A DNA stretch of 64,000 nt, from contig CAZARU010000030.1 in the NCBI GenBank assembly GCA_964487605.1, forward strand, positions 4,247 to 68,246, read 5' to 3'. Positions 1-9,246 of the stretch are shown in pieces; the stretch's first letter is position 1, and the number at the start of each line of letters is the position of its first letter. The stretch comes from JAJDAH01 sp964487605. Its GTDB lineage: Bacteria; Myxococcota_A; Polyangia; Polyangiales; Polyangiaceae. The notes beneath the pieces were generated by a model. It searched no databases, had not been told where the DNA came from, and was given only the letters and a program-made list of their open reading frames with translations. A program made the position numbers and the translations under genes.

Positions 1-7
1 CCTTCGC

Positions 8-1633
8 TCAGCCAGGAAGCGCCTTGAACCGCTTCCACTGCTGAAGGCGCATGAACTCTCGCCGCGTGCGCGGACCTCCCATCTCCTGGAATGCCCACCG
101 CCGCGGACCGAACTCCGCGTCCATCCGCTTGCGGAGCTTCGTCAACTCGTCGCCGGCGACCTTGCACCGCACGGCCTCGACGTCGATGTTGTAGATCTTC
201 GCCGCGTTGAGCCCGAGGATCTTGCGCTTCAGCTCGGGTGTCAGCGCGGGGTAACCGTACATCGCCTGGAACTCGGGGGTGATCTCCGTCATCCGGAAGA
301 TCTCGATCTGCGGCTGCGGCGAGCCGAACCACGTGCACTCGCTGCCCCACACGACGTTGTCCTCGCCGAGGTACGTCAGGAGCTTGCCGAGTACGTGCTG
401 GCGCGAGGTCGCGTTGTTCATGACGCTCGCCCACACGGACCCGAGCTCCGCGAACACGTTCTTTCCCTTGAGCCCGTTGTCGCGCACCTGGCGGCACAGC
501 TCGTCGATGCCGTGCGGATCCGCCTCGTTGAAGGGGCCGCGATCTCGCCCGCCCTGGTCGTCGATGGCGGAGTGGTAGATGACGAAGTTGATCTGCGGCC
601 ACTTCGAGGCTGCCGCACCGACGTCGATGGGCCTGGCCGTCTCGGCCTCGAAGCTGGGCAGCACGAAGCCCTTGTGGATGCAGAGGAGCGGCGACTGCGG
701 ATAGACCATCGGATCGGAGCCCACCGGTGCCGAAGGGGTCAGGTCCACGACCTTCTGGAAGAACTTGTCGGCCACGACCTCTCGCCCCTGCGCCATGTTC
801 AGCGCGTCGTCGAGCCACCACCCCGGAATGCCGCGGGTGGGCGGGCCCCACGGCGGGTAGCACTTCCAGCCGTGATTTCCGTAGGTGTTCTTGATGGCCT
901 CCATGTGCGCCAGCTGCTTGTCGAGGTAGTCGTTCGGCGCGATCTGACAGTGCTGCACGACGCGCTGGCTGCCACCCGCCAGGGCGTTGATCTCGTCCCG
1001 CGAGATCACCATCGACTCGTTGCTGATGGGGCTGTTGCAGTAGGTGTTCGTGTCGCAGATCTCGGAGGGGAAGCCCGAGAGCACGGCGACGGTGGTCTCG
1101 CTCTCGAGGAACACCTTCTGCAGGTACGCGGCGTTGCCGATGTTCTTGGCGTCGCGGCCGAGGAAGTCGAGGAACGAGAGCGCGGGACCGGGCCAGGGCC
1201 GGTCGGGGTGGGACTCCCTCCAGTGCTCCTCGTCCTCGATGTGGTGCGTCTGCAGATCGAGGATGAACTCGTCACCGTTGCCGCCGACGAGCTCGAGCGC
1301 CAGCCCCTCGTCGCACGTGGCCTCCGGCGGCAGGCCGCCGGAGCCGCCCGAACCGCCCCCGTCGCCCTTCGAGTCGTCGCTGCAGGCGTTCAGGACGGCC
1401 ATGGTCGTGACCATTCCCATGGCGCTCGCCACGAACTCGCGACGATCGATGCCGAGCCGGCGCGCGTTCTCGTCGCACTTGTCGAGAATGAGACGCCGTA
1501 TCCGCAGCTCGCGTCCGGTGGGCTCGCGGAAGAACTCCCCGTTGGAGATGGCCCGGCCTATGGGAATCGGCGGCTCGTAGGGAAACTCGGGGTCCGTCTT
1601 CTTGCGCATCTTCAGCCAGGGGAAACGAGGCAT
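8..1633 (-). CDS. Tat-exported amidohydrolase-family lipoprotein
   Basis: The 541-residue protein is a metal-dependent hydrolase of the amidohydrolase_2 (TIM-barrel) type. About 60 soluble residues precede a twin-arginine signal (DRREFVASAMGM) that ends in a lipobox-like LNAC, followed by a GGGSGGSGG linker. This late Tat signal after a cytosolic-looking leader fits my memory of a family of deltaproteobacterial and actinobacterial amidohydrolases. Metal-ligand candidates are the His pair in DLQTHH after the linker and the His in NFVIYHSAID. The usual barrel-closing GSD/GTD motif reads GSE here (VVWGSECTWFGSPQ), an Asp-to-Glu change that could alter or abolish activity. The substrate is unknown. 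The likely location is the periplasm or the outer leaflet of the inner membrane. The ATG at 1633 keeps the leader. Confidence 0.85.
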   Translation of the reverse strand: MPRFPWLKMRKKTDPEFPYEPPIPIGRAISNGEFFREPTGRELRIRRLILDKCDENARRLGIDRREFVASAMGMVTTMAVLNACSDDSKGDGGGSGGSGGLPPEATCDEGLALELVGGNGDEFILDLQTHHIEDEEHWRESHPDRPWPGPALSFLDFLGRDAKNIGNAAYLQKVFLESETTVAVLSGFPSEICDTNTYCNSPISNESMVISRDEINALAGGSQRVVQHCQIAPNDYLDKQLAHMEAIKNTYGNHGWKCYPPWGPPTRGIPGWWLDDALNMAQGREVVADKFFQKVVDLTPSAPVGSDPMVYPQSPLLCIHKGFVLPSFEAETARPIDVGAAASKWPQINFVIYHSAIDDQGGRDRGPFNEADPHGIDELCRQVRDNGLKGKNVFAELGSVWASVMNNATSRQHVLGKLLTYLGEDNVVWGSECTWFGSPQPQIEIFRMTEITPEFQAMYGYPALTPELKRKILGLNAAKIYNIDVEAVRCKVAGDELTKLRKRMDAEFGPRRWAFQEMGGPRTRREFMRLQQWKRFKALPG

Positions 1634-1732
1634 GGGCGTCGACGTCCTTTCCCGCGGGCGCTCGGACCGGCGGCACGCGCGAAGCTACCACGAAGCGCGC
1701 TCCGTCCGTTCGGACGTCCGCGTCCCGATCTC

Positions 1733-2185
1733 CTAGGGCGAGGGAAGGCTCGCGATCCAGGCGGTGACGCACTCGACCTGCTCCGGAAGCAGCTCCGCGC
1801 CGGTGAGCGGCATCCGCGGTCCGTCGCACCTGTCCGGGTTCGCCGTGAGCTTCTCCAGGAGGAAGCTGTCGGCAGGCGCGTCGGGAACGGCGTAGGGGAT
1901 GTCCTCACATCCCGACGGCACGCCGACGAGGCGACTCGCGAGCCCGGGCGAGACGAGGTCGAGGCCCGCGCCGGGTTCGGGTCCGTTCCAGTGGCACCCC
2001 AGCGCCGCGCACGTGTGAAGGAAGAGGTCGATGCCGCTGCACGTGGGTCCCTCGCTCCGATCCGGCAGCAGCGGATACGGATCGAAGTCCGGGGCAGCGT
2101 CGCGCGTCACGGTCTCCGGGGTGCTCGACGAGCACGCGGAAAGCGCCGAGAGCGCGATCGTCGAGGCGAGGACGGTCCGCCGCAC
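1733..2185 (-). CDS. Small exported lipoprotein with a cytochrome-like Cys/His motif
   Basis: The open frame extends upstream to 2416, but that part overlaps the divergent acyltransferase gene. The GTG at 2185 gives 150 residues starting VRRTVLAS, with a clean lipoprotein signal (ALSALSAC). The mature part contains HTCAALGCHWNG, which resembles heme sites of planctomycete-type cytochromes but has C-x4-C-H instead of CXXCH, so heme binding is doubtful. Further cysteines (SGCED, DRCDG, VECV) suggest disulfides. The ending ELLPEQVECVTAWIAS resembles the C-terminal helix of small c-type cytochromes. It lies 99 bases upstream of the amidohydrolase on the same strand and may be co-transcribed with it. 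Function unknown. Confidence 0.7.
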   Translation of the reverse strand: MRRTVLASTIALSALSACSSSTPETVTRDAAPDFDPYPLLPDRSEGPTCSGIDLFLHTCAALGCHWNGPEPGAGLDLVSPGLASRLVGVPSGCEDIPYAVPDAPADSFLLEKLTANPDRCDGPRMPLTGAELLPEQVECVTAWIASLPSP

Positions 2186-2302
2186 GGGCCCCGAGCGTAG
2201 CGTCCGCGCCCGACGAGGACCATCGGAGAGAGCGCGCGGAAGGGGCGCCCCGCTGGGCACCCTGATACAAAGGGCCCGCCGCCCAGAAGCCCGTCGAGCT
2301 GC

Positions 2303-3358
2303 ATGACCTCCGCCCACGAGCACTTGCCCGTCATCGACCGCGTGAAGGGCGTCGCCATCCTGCTGGTCGTGGCCATCCACGCCAAGATCGGCGAAGGGAG
2401 CCTGGTTCACGAGCACGTCGTCAACCGAGCCGTCCCGATCTTCCTCTTCGTCTTCGGCATGATGAGTGAGATGTCGCTGGGCAGGGCGCGTGCCGGTGCC
2501 AGGACCTTCTCGTCCTGGTACGCGTCCCGTTTCCGTCGCCTGTTCGTGCCCATCTGGGCGGCAGGCGCGCTGTGGTGGCTCGCCGTGCTGGCCACCGGCA
2601 AGCCGCCCCTGCCCGTGGGGGCCGTCGAGGCCGCGCTGACCGCGCTCGGCTACTCACCCTGGATCGGGCCGAGCTGGTTCGTCACGCTCGTCCTGCAGCT
2701 CATCGTCCTGTTCCCGGCGCTCCACTGGGCCATGAACGAGGTCGGCCCATGGATCATGCTGGCCGCCGCCGCGGCTGCGACCGCCTTCACCGCGTATCAC
2801 ACCCTGCAGATCGCGGACTTCGGTCTGCGCGTCATCGGCAGCAACGTTCCACCCCCGGGGTGGTTCTACGTGTGGATCTTCCCGCCGCGGTCGCTCTGGC
2901 TCGTCGTCGCCGGCATGGCCCTGGCGCGCTTGGTCGGGCCACGGCTCTCGCCCCGTGCCACGCTGGCCGCCATCGTGTCCGCCGCGCTCGTCGTGCCTGC
3001 GTGCCAGTTCGTACGCCCCGAGGAGTTCCTGGTCGGACCCCTGCGCGTCCTGGTGACGATGCACCTCTTCGACGTCCCCGTGGCGCTGGCCATCGTGGGC
3101 CTCGCCGCCAACGTGCCGATCCCAGGGCGCGCCGCGGCTCCCCTCGAGTGGTGCGGGCGCCATTCCTGGGGTCTGTACCTCGGGCACGTTTTCGTGTTCG
3201 AAGTCGCCCACATGCTCGGTGAGTTTCCGGAAGCCGGCCCCGGCTCGGGGCGCTGGCTCTACGGAGTGTTCCTGCTGGCGTCCGGGGCGGTCCTGGTCGC
3301 CGCCGGGAACCTCGCGCTGCGCGCGCGCGCCCTCGCCGGAACGGGGAAGGTCGCATGA
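2303..3358 (+). CDS. Acyltransferase 3 family membrane protein
   Basis: The 351-residue multi-pass membrane protein starts with the classic acyltransferase 3 signature (IDRVKGVAILLVVAIHA), where Arg and the helix-1 His are the usual catalytic-site residues. About ten hydrophobic segments follow. Members of the family O-acylate sugars of exported polysaccharides, lipids or peptidoglycan. The acceptor cannot be read from sequence. Its stop overlaps the next start (ATGA at 3355), so it is translationally coupled to the spermidine-synthase-like membrane protein, and it heads a three-gene plus-strand run. The ATG at 2303 begins shortly before the conserved motif, as is usual for the family. Confidence 0.88.
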   Translation: MTSAHEHLPVIDRVKGVAILLVVAIHAKIGEGSLVHEHVVNRAVPIFLFVFGMMSEMSLGRARAGARTFSSWYASRFRRLFVPIWAAGALWWLAVLATGKPPLPVGAVEAALTALGYSPWIGPSWFVTLVLQLIVLFPALHWAMNEVGPWIMLAAAAAATAFTAYHTLQIADFGLRVIGSNVPPPGWFYVWIFPPRSLWLVVAGMALARLVGPRLSPRATLAAIVSAALVVPACQFVRPEEFLVGPLRVLVTMHLFDVPVALAIVGLAANVPIPGRAAAPLEWCGRHSWGLYLGHVFVFEVAHMLGEFPEAGPGSGRWLYGVFLLASGAVLVAAGNLALRARALAGTGKVA

Positions 3359-5700
3359 CAGCGGCGACCTCCGCAGAGGGTTCGCCCAGACCGGGCGGCG
3401 CCGTGCTCGTCGGTCTCGCGCTCGTGACGGCGTGCACGCTCGCGAACCAGGTCGTCGTCACGCGCCTCATGGCGGCGGTGCTCGCCTACCACTTCAGCTT
3501 CCTCGCGGTCTCGGTCGCCATGCTGGGCACCGGCGTCGGGGCGCTCGCCGTGTACGCGCGGCCCGAATGGTTCGCCGACGACGACCCGCGACGCCTTCTG
3601 GCACGGTGGACCTCGGCGTTCGCGCTCGCCCTCGTCGCCACGCCGCTCGCCCTGGTGCGCCTGGACTTCTCGGGCGTCGACCAGGTGACGCCGGGGTTCG
3701 TCATCACCCTGGTGGTGGCGTGCGTCCTGCTCACCCTGCCGGCGCTCGCCTCGGGCATCGCCGTCGCCCTCGCCATCGATCGCTACCGCGCGGCCATAGG
3801 TCCCGTGTACGCCGCGGATCTGCTGGGCGCGGGAGCGGGCGCGCTGCTCGTGGTTCCAACGCTCTCCCTGGCGCCCGCGCCGGAGCTCATGGTGGCGCTC
3901 GGCATCGTGTCCTCGGCGGCGGCCTTGCTGTTCTCGAGCGGGGACGCCGCGCTCCGGCGGCAGGCGGCCGGGCTGGCGATCGCGGGCCTCGCCACCCTCG
4001 GCGTGGCTCGCCAGACGACGCTCCTCTACGTGCAGCCGGGCTACAAGGTGCCTCCGGGCTCGCTGCTCGTCGGCGAGCACTGGACGCCGCTCGCGCGCTG
4101 CTTCGGCTACGAGCTGCCCCCACCGAGCTCCCTGGCGCTGCTCTTCTACGACCGGGTGTACGCGCCCATCCCCATAGTCAAGACGGAGGTGCTCCCCACG
4201 TGGAAGGAGCTCCGGACCGGTGCCGCGAGCGTGGGCTTCGCGATGACCGGCCCCGGACGCGCCCTCATCATCGGGGGCGGCGGCGGCCGGGACATCTACA
4301 ACGCGCTGTCGTCCGGGCAGCGGCCCGTGGACGTCATCGAGCTGATCGACGGCAACCGCCGCATCGTGGACGAGGACCTGGGCTACCTCTCCGGCAAGCC
4401 GTACTCGCGCGATGGCGTGAGCACCACCATCGGCGACGGGCGGTCGGTGCTGGCGGCGCGCACCACCAAGTACGACCAGATTCACCTGGGCTTCACCGAC
4501 ACGCTGACGGCGAACTCCGCGCAGGGCTTCGCGCTCACCGAGCAGAACATCTACACCGTCGAAGCGTTCGAGGAGTACTTCGATCACCTGACCCCTCGCG
4601 GCCTGCTGAACGTGTCGCGCCTCCTCAAGCTCGTGGGTGACGAGGCGCTGCGCATCACCGTCCTGACGCTCGCCGCGCTGGAGAAGCGCGGCGTGGAGGA
4701 CCCCTTCCGACACGTCGTCGTCGTCGGCGGAACGGACCTGCTCGGGCCACCCACGGGCACCGTGCTCGCCCGCCTGGAGCCCTTCACGGACGAGGAGGTC
4801 GCGCGGCTCCATCGGCTCGCGAACGAGCGCGCCAATGGCCTGCTCATGGCGCCCGGCGGACCGAATCAGCTGGACTGGAAGACGCTGGCCGAGGCGCCGA
4901 GCCTCGAGGCGTTCTGCAACGCGCACCGCCTCGACGTGTGCCCGCCCACCGACGACAAGCCGTTCTTCTTCAACATGGACCGACCGAGCCAGCTCGGAAC
5001 ACCGGTTCCCGAGGGCTACTTCTACTCCGCGCGGCCCATGTCCATCCTCCTCCTGACGCTGCTCGTCCTCACGGGGCTGTCGGTGGGCGCTTTCGCCGTG
5101 CCGCTCCGGTACATCCGCACCGCCACGCGCCCGCGCGCCGCCGCCCTCACCTACTTCGGGGCCATCGGCCTCGGCTTCATGTGCCTCGAGATCGTGCTCA
5201 TCCAGCGCTTCGTGCTCTTCCTGGGTTTCCCCACGTACGCCCTGTCCGTCGTGCTCTTCTCGCTGCTCTGCTTCGCCGGCCTCGGTTCGTTCTGGTGCTC
5301 GCGCCTGGGGAATCCACGCCGCGCGCTCGTGGCGGCCCTGGGCGTGGCGACGCTGCTCATCGGCGCGGCTGCGGTGGGCCTGGGCCCCCTCCTGCGCGCG
5401 GCGATCGACCTCACGTTCGTTCCGCGAGTGTTGATCACGCTCGCCGTCATCGCTCCGTTCGGGATCACGCTCGGCATGGCGATGCCCATCGGGCTGGATC
5501 GGCTGGCGTCGCTCCACCCCGGCGCGACTCCCTACGCGTGGGGCGTGAACGGGATCGCCTCGGTGATCGCCTCGGTCGTCGGCATGCTGGTCGCCATCCA
5601 GTTCGGCTTCGGGGCGGCCATGCTCCTGGCCTGCGGCTTCTACGGCTTCGCGTGGGCCCACGCGGCGTTCGGAGCGTGGCCCGTCCGGAGCGCCTCGTGA
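3355..5700 (+). CDS. Membrane-embedded spermidine-synthase-like protein
   Basis: The 781-residue protein has an N-terminal block of hydrophobic helices (about residues 15-225), a soluble Rossmann domain (about 230-550) and a C-terminal helix block (about 560-780). The middle part carries a nucleotide-binding loop (ALIIGGGGGRDIYNAL), an acidic strand end (VIELIDGN) and GDGRSVL, as in the SpeE fold. The conserved PTDDKPFFFN segment marks the large membrane SpeE-like family. Where true aminopropyltransferases have a VDSTDP-like catalytic loop, this protein has IHLGFTDT, so polyamine synthesis is unlikely. The real reaction is unknown. It overlaps the upstream acyltransferase by 4 bases and lies 13 bases before a glycosyltransferase-like gene. 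Confidence 0.82.
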   Translation: MTAATSAEGSPRPGGAVLVGLALVTACTLANQVVVTRLMAAVLAYHFSFLAVSVAMLGTGVGALAVYARPEWFADDDPRRLLARWTSAFALALVATPLALVRLDFSGVDQVTPGFVITLVVACVLLTLPALASGIAVALAIDRYRAAIGPVYAADLLGAGAGALLVVPTLSLAPAPELMVALGIVSSAAALLFSSGDAALRRQAAGLAIAGLATLGVARQTTLLYVQPGYKVPPGSLLVGEHWTPLARCFGYELPPPSSLALLFYDRVYAPIPIVKTEVLPTWKELRTGAASVGFAMTGPGRALIIGGGGGRDIYNALSSGQRPVDVIELIDGNRRIVDEDLGYLSGKPYSRDGVSTTIGDGRSVLAARTTKYDQIHLGFTDTLTANSAQGFALTEQNIYTVEAFEEYFDHLTPRGLLNVSRLLKLVGDEALRITVLTLAALEKRGVEDPFRHVVVVGGTDLLGPPTGTVLARLEPFTDEEVARLHRLANERANGLLMAPGGPNQLDWKTLAEAPSLEAFCNAHRLDVCPPTDDKPFFFNMDRPSQLGTPVPEGYFYSARPMSILLLTLLVLTGLSVGAFAVPLRYIRTATRPRAAALTYFGAIGLGFMCLEIVLIQRFVLFLGFPTYALSVVLFSLLCFAGLGSFWCSRLGNPRRALVAALGVATLLIGAAAVGLGPLLRAAIDLTFVPRVLITLAVIAPFGITLGMAMPIGLDRLASLHPGATPYAWGVNGIASVIASVVGMLVAIQFGFGAAMLLACGFYGFAWAHAAFGAWPVRSAS

Positions 5701-5713
5701 CCGACCGCACCGA

Positions 5714-7585
5714 GTGGCGATGACGATCTCCCCGGACACGCGGCGCCGGGTGGTGGGGATCGCGGCGCACGTCGGGGCGGCGCTGGTGCTGACCTTCTAC
5801 TTCGCGCAGCACGCGACGCTCGCGCCGAACCAGTCCGACGGCTCCCTCTTGATGACGTACATCGAGGACTTCGCGGGCGGAAAGGTCCCCTTCCGCGACG
5901 TCTTCGACGCGTACGGACTCTTGAACTGGCCCGTCCCCATCGTGTTCTATCAGCTCGCGGGCGGCGCGGAGTGGGGCATCCGGGTGTGGATGATCGTGCT
6001 CAAGCTCGGGATGGTGTGGCTGGCGTTCCTGGTCGCGCGCCGGTTCGGCGGAGTCTTCTACGGCGCTCTCGCGGCGGCCCTGCTGAGCGTGCTCGTCGGT
6101 CAGGCGTGGCAGTCGCTCCAGACGCCCTATGCGTTCCTCCAGGTCGTGCCGTGGGTGTTCGGCGCGTGGTATCTCCTGCTCTTCCGGCCTCTGCGTAGCC
6201 TCGAGGCCACGCTCTTCGTCGCGGGTGCCCTGACCACGGGCGCGATCTGGACGAAGCTGAATGCCGGCCTGTTCCTCTTCGCGGGCGGGCTCTTTCATTG
6301 CCTGTACTGGCTGCCGGCTTCGACGGCCGTAGCACCGCGACCGGTCTCCGCGAAGCGGCTCGCCGCGTTCCGCATCGCCCGCGTCGCCGGGGTCGTCGTG
6401 TTCGCGCTCGTGTTCTACGGGTTCGTGCGGCGCTACTTCAACGAGTGGTACTTCGCCTACCTCGGCGTACCGATGCTCCTCGGACTCGGGTACACCGTCC
6501 ACGCGCTCGTCACCGAACGCCTGGAGGCCACACCCGCGGCGCATCACGTTCGCGCCACGTTGCTGTATGCTTCCGCGGTTCTCGTCCTGTCCGCCGCGCT
6601 GCTGGTCGCGTGGTGCGGCTGGCCGGGGGTGCTCGTGTACCTGGGCGAGCTCCGCGGGTTGCTCTCCAGCATCGACTACGCCCAGCCCTTCGATCGCTTC
6701 GGCGAGCCCGGGCTCTATCGCGGCTTGAACGAACGGTACTGGCTGCAGCTCCCGTGGCTGCCGACCCTCGCGTTCGGCGCCTGGCTGTGGCTGGCCCGGG
6801 CGGGCCGTGGCGCCGCCGCGCTGGGCGAAGCATGGGCTGAAGGGCGAAGCCGCACCCTGGGCCTCTTCCTGTTCGGCACGCTCGCCTGCTTCACCATCTA
6901 CTCGCGCGCGGACGAGACGCACGTCTTCCAGGCGATGATCCTCGTCGTCCCGGTCCTCTTCGCCATGCTCGCGCAGGTGGAGGCGCTCGCGTGGGGCGCG
7001 TCGCGTCGTCGAAACGCGGTGCGCGCGGGCCTGGTCGTCGCGTTCGCCGCGTGGGCGTCGTCACTCGTCGTCCGGCCCTCCCTGGCCGCGCTGCGCATCG
7101 ACGCCGGCGACTGGACGAGCCCGAAGCTGAAGCACCTGAAGTTTCGCCCCCTGGACAACCCCTACGTCCGCAACTTCTCGCCCGACATCACCGACAACGA
7201 GTGGGACGCCGTGACCGACGAGGCCGCGAGGTACATCGACTCGATCACCCCGGACGGCGCCGAGGTGCTCATTCTCGACCCGAATCGGCTCCTCACGTTC
7301 GCGTCGAACACCGCGCCGTACGGAGGCAGGTACCACTACTACTTCTACCTGGTGAGCGTCGGCATCCTGGACCGCAAGGGCTTCGACGCGAACGTGCCAC
7401 GGCACGTCGTGCGCCACCTCTTCGTCGATCCGCCCCAGGTGCTCATCTCCAGCCTCGGTCGCGTCGCCATGCTGGAGGAGTTTCCCGAGTTCGCCAACCT
7501 GCGCGACTTCGCCTACGTGCGCACCCGGAACTTCCGCCACATCCTCGTCTACGAGCGACGCGACCGGCTGAAGGCTCCTCCGTGA
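5714..7585 (+). CDS. Multi-pass glycosyltransferase-like membrane protein
   Basis: The 623-residue integral membrane protein has roughly ten to twelve hydrophobic segments and a soluble C-terminal domain of about 140 residues. The topology and the polar first periplasmic loop (NQSDGSLLMTYIEDFAGG, then PFRDVFDAYG) resemble GT-C, ArnT/PMT-like glycosyltransferases that use polyprenyl-phosphate sugars. The assignment rests on architecture, not on a diagnostic catalytic motif. Translation may start at the GTG at 5714 or the ATG at 5720. It follows the spermidine-synthase-like gene by 13 bases and ends the plus-strand run, converging with the SGNH hydrolase gene. Confidence 0.72.
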   Translation: MAMTISPDTRRRVVGIAAHVGAALVLTFYFAQHATLAPNQSDGSLLMTYIEDFAGGKVPFRDVFDAYGLLNWPVPIVFYQLAGGAEWGIRVWMIVLKLGMVWLAFLVARRFGGVFYGALAAALLSVLVGQAWQSLQTPYAFLQVVPWVFGAWYLLLFRPLRSLEATLFVAGALTTGAIWTKLNAGLFLFAGGLFHCLYWLPASTAVAPRPVSAKRLAAFRIARVAGVVVFALVFYGFVRRYFNEWYFAYLGVPMLLGLGYTVHALVTERLEATPAAHHVRATLLYASAVLVLSAALLVAWCGWPGVLVYLGELRGLLSSIDYAQPFDRFGEPGLYRGLNERYWLQLPWLPTLAFGAWLWLARAGRGAAALGEAWAEGRSRTLGLFLFGTLACFTIYSRADETHVFQAMILVVPVLFAMLAQVEALAWGASRRRNAVRAGLVVAFAAWASSLVVRPSLAALRIDAGDWTSPKLKHLKFRPLDNPYVRNFSPDITDNEWDAVTDEAARYIDSITPDGAEVLILDPNRLLTFASNTAPYGGRYHYYFYLVSVGILDRKGFDANVPRHVVRHLFVDPPQVLISSLGRVAMLEEFPEFANLRDFAYVRTRNFRHILVYERRDRLKAPP

Positions 7586-7627
7586 CGAACCGCGGCCCGG
7601 CGCCCCGCGACGCGACGCCGGTCGAGG

Positions 7628-9067
7628 TCACGGCCGACTGCACGCTTCGCTCGCCAGCGCGGGCGAATGCTCGGCAAACGCGCGCCAGAGGGCCAGCAGG
7701 AGGCGACGCGCCATCACGCGAGACCCCGCCCGCGTCAGGTGGACGCGATCCGGCGCGGCGTACCCGTGTGCCATGAACTTGGACATGGAGCCTTCGCCGC
7801 CCATGGCCTCGCGCAGATCCCAGAACGCACAAGCGTGTTCCGAGGCCGCGCGCCGCAGCTCCCGCACGACGCGCGCGAGCTGCGGATCGGACGTGCGATC
7901 CGTCGGGCGCACGACCTGGTCGGAGGGAGCGAGCACCAGGACGGGGAGGTCCGGCACCGCGTCGCGCGCGCGCGCGACGATGGTCCCGAGGGACGAGGGG
8001 TTCGTCGCAGCGCCGTGAAGGTTGGCGCCGAGCCAGAGAACGAGCAGGTCGAGGTTCCGCTGGCGGAGCATCTCCTTCACGGAGTGCGGGTCCGTGCGGG
8101 CGAGATCGAAGTAGCTCACTCCACCGATGCCCATGGAGTCGACGATCACGGACGGCACGTCGCGCTCGAGGTAGGCGCCCAGCAGCCGCACGGGACGGGA
8201 CGTCGTGGCCACGATGCGGATCTCGTGAGGACCGTCCGGTATCGCAATCTCCTTCGAGCGAACCGCCACGTGCACGGAGTCCGTCACAATCTCGACTCCA
8301 GTGGCGTCGTCCACGTCGATGCGAAAGCGCCCGCCCTCGGGGCGCTCCAGGTAGAACACGCCCACGCGGCTCACCTTCCCGCCGACGGCGGCCGAATCGC
8401 CCACCGTCGCCAGGCGAACCGTGGCCCCGCGAAACACGCTCTCGCTGGCGATTCCCCCGAGACCGTAGATGCCGTCGCGGGTGCGCCGGTTCGATGGCGC
8501 GAACCCGCGCCATCCCGCCGCGACGACGTCGTGCTGAACGTCTTCGTGCTGGTACCACGTCCAAGGCTTGGCCGGCGCGACGAATCCGTGACCTGCGTCG
8601 CCCAGTTGACCCTGCAGGACGCGGCGGAGCTCGCCCGTGAGCCAGTCGCGCGTGAGGTTCGAGTCGCCGTAGACGCCAACGCGCGCGGGACGCGACGTCG
8701 TGCCTTCCAGCGTCCTCCCGAGGCGCTCGAAGAAGGGCGCGAGCAGCTGGGCACCATCGATTCGAGGCACCGGCGCCGTCAGCCACGGCGGGTCGAGCAG
8801 CTCGACGGCCAGCCGCGACGCGGCGACACACTCGGGTTTCGCAGGAGCGACAGGCTCGGCGGTCGACGTCGACTCCTGCGCTGGAGCGCTCGCGGCGGCA
8901 GGGGAGGCGTCTGGTTCCTCTCCCGACGCCCGCGCGGTCGGCGACGAGCCGAACTCGACGACGGGCTCGCGCTTCACCACGGGGTGCGACGAGCAGCCCC
9001 CGTGGAGCGAGAGCGCCGCGAGGACCGGCGCCGCCAGGCCGCGACGAATCCGCCCGCGGGCGGACAC
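7628..9067 (-). CDS. SGNH/GDSL-type hydrolase lipoprotein
   Basis: The GTG at 9067 gives 479 residues with a lipoprotein signal (RRGLAAPVLAALSLHGGC) and then a Ser/Ala/Glu/Pro-rich linker. The catalytic domain shows GDSN (VGVYGDSNLTRDW) as the nucleophile block, a Gly/Asn block (LVLWLGANLHG) and a C-terminal DRVHLTRAG block that supplies Asp-x-x-His. These match the Ser-Gly-Asn-His arrangement of bacterial SGNH hydrolases, including those that acylate or deacylate exopolysaccharides. The substrate is unknown. It is the last gene of the minus-strand glycan-like run from 18.2 kb. The frame stays open upstream into the radical SAM gene, and that extension is rejected. Confidence 0.82.
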   Translation of the reverse strand: MSARGRIRRGLAAPVLAALSLHGGCSSHPVVKREPVVEFGSSPTARASGEEPDASPAAASAPAQESTSTAEPVAPAKPECVAASRLAVELLDPPWLTAPVPRIDGAQLLAPFFERLGRTLEGTTSRPARVGVYGDSNLTRDWLTGELRRVLQGQLGDAGHGFVAPAKPWTWYQHEDVQHDVVAAGWRGFAPSNRRTRDGIYGLGGIASESVFRGATVRLATVGDSAAVGGKVSRVGVFYLERPEGGRFRIDVDDATGVEIVTDSVHVAVRSKEIAIPDGPHEIRIVATTSRPVRLLGAYLERDVPSVIVDSMGIGGVSYFDLARTDPHSVKEMLRQRNLDLLVLWLGANLHGAATNPSSLGTIVARARDAVPDLPVLVLAPSDQVVRPTDRTSDPQLARVVRELRRAASEHACAFWDLREAMGGEGSMSKFMAHGYAAPDRVHLTRAGSRVMARRLLLALWRAFAEHSPALASEACSRP

Positions 9068-9246
9068 GCCACGGAAAGTGCTTCGGGATCCCGCCGGCAA
9101 GCCCCCCACGCGGACAACTATCGCACGATGGTCGGGTCCGTCGCGCGCGCAACCCCGGGCCCAGGCGAAAAACCCCGGACGGACGGTCGAGCGCGGTGCG
9201 GCGCCGGCGGCGGAACGGAGCCGCGTCGGGCCGGGGAACAGCCCCC

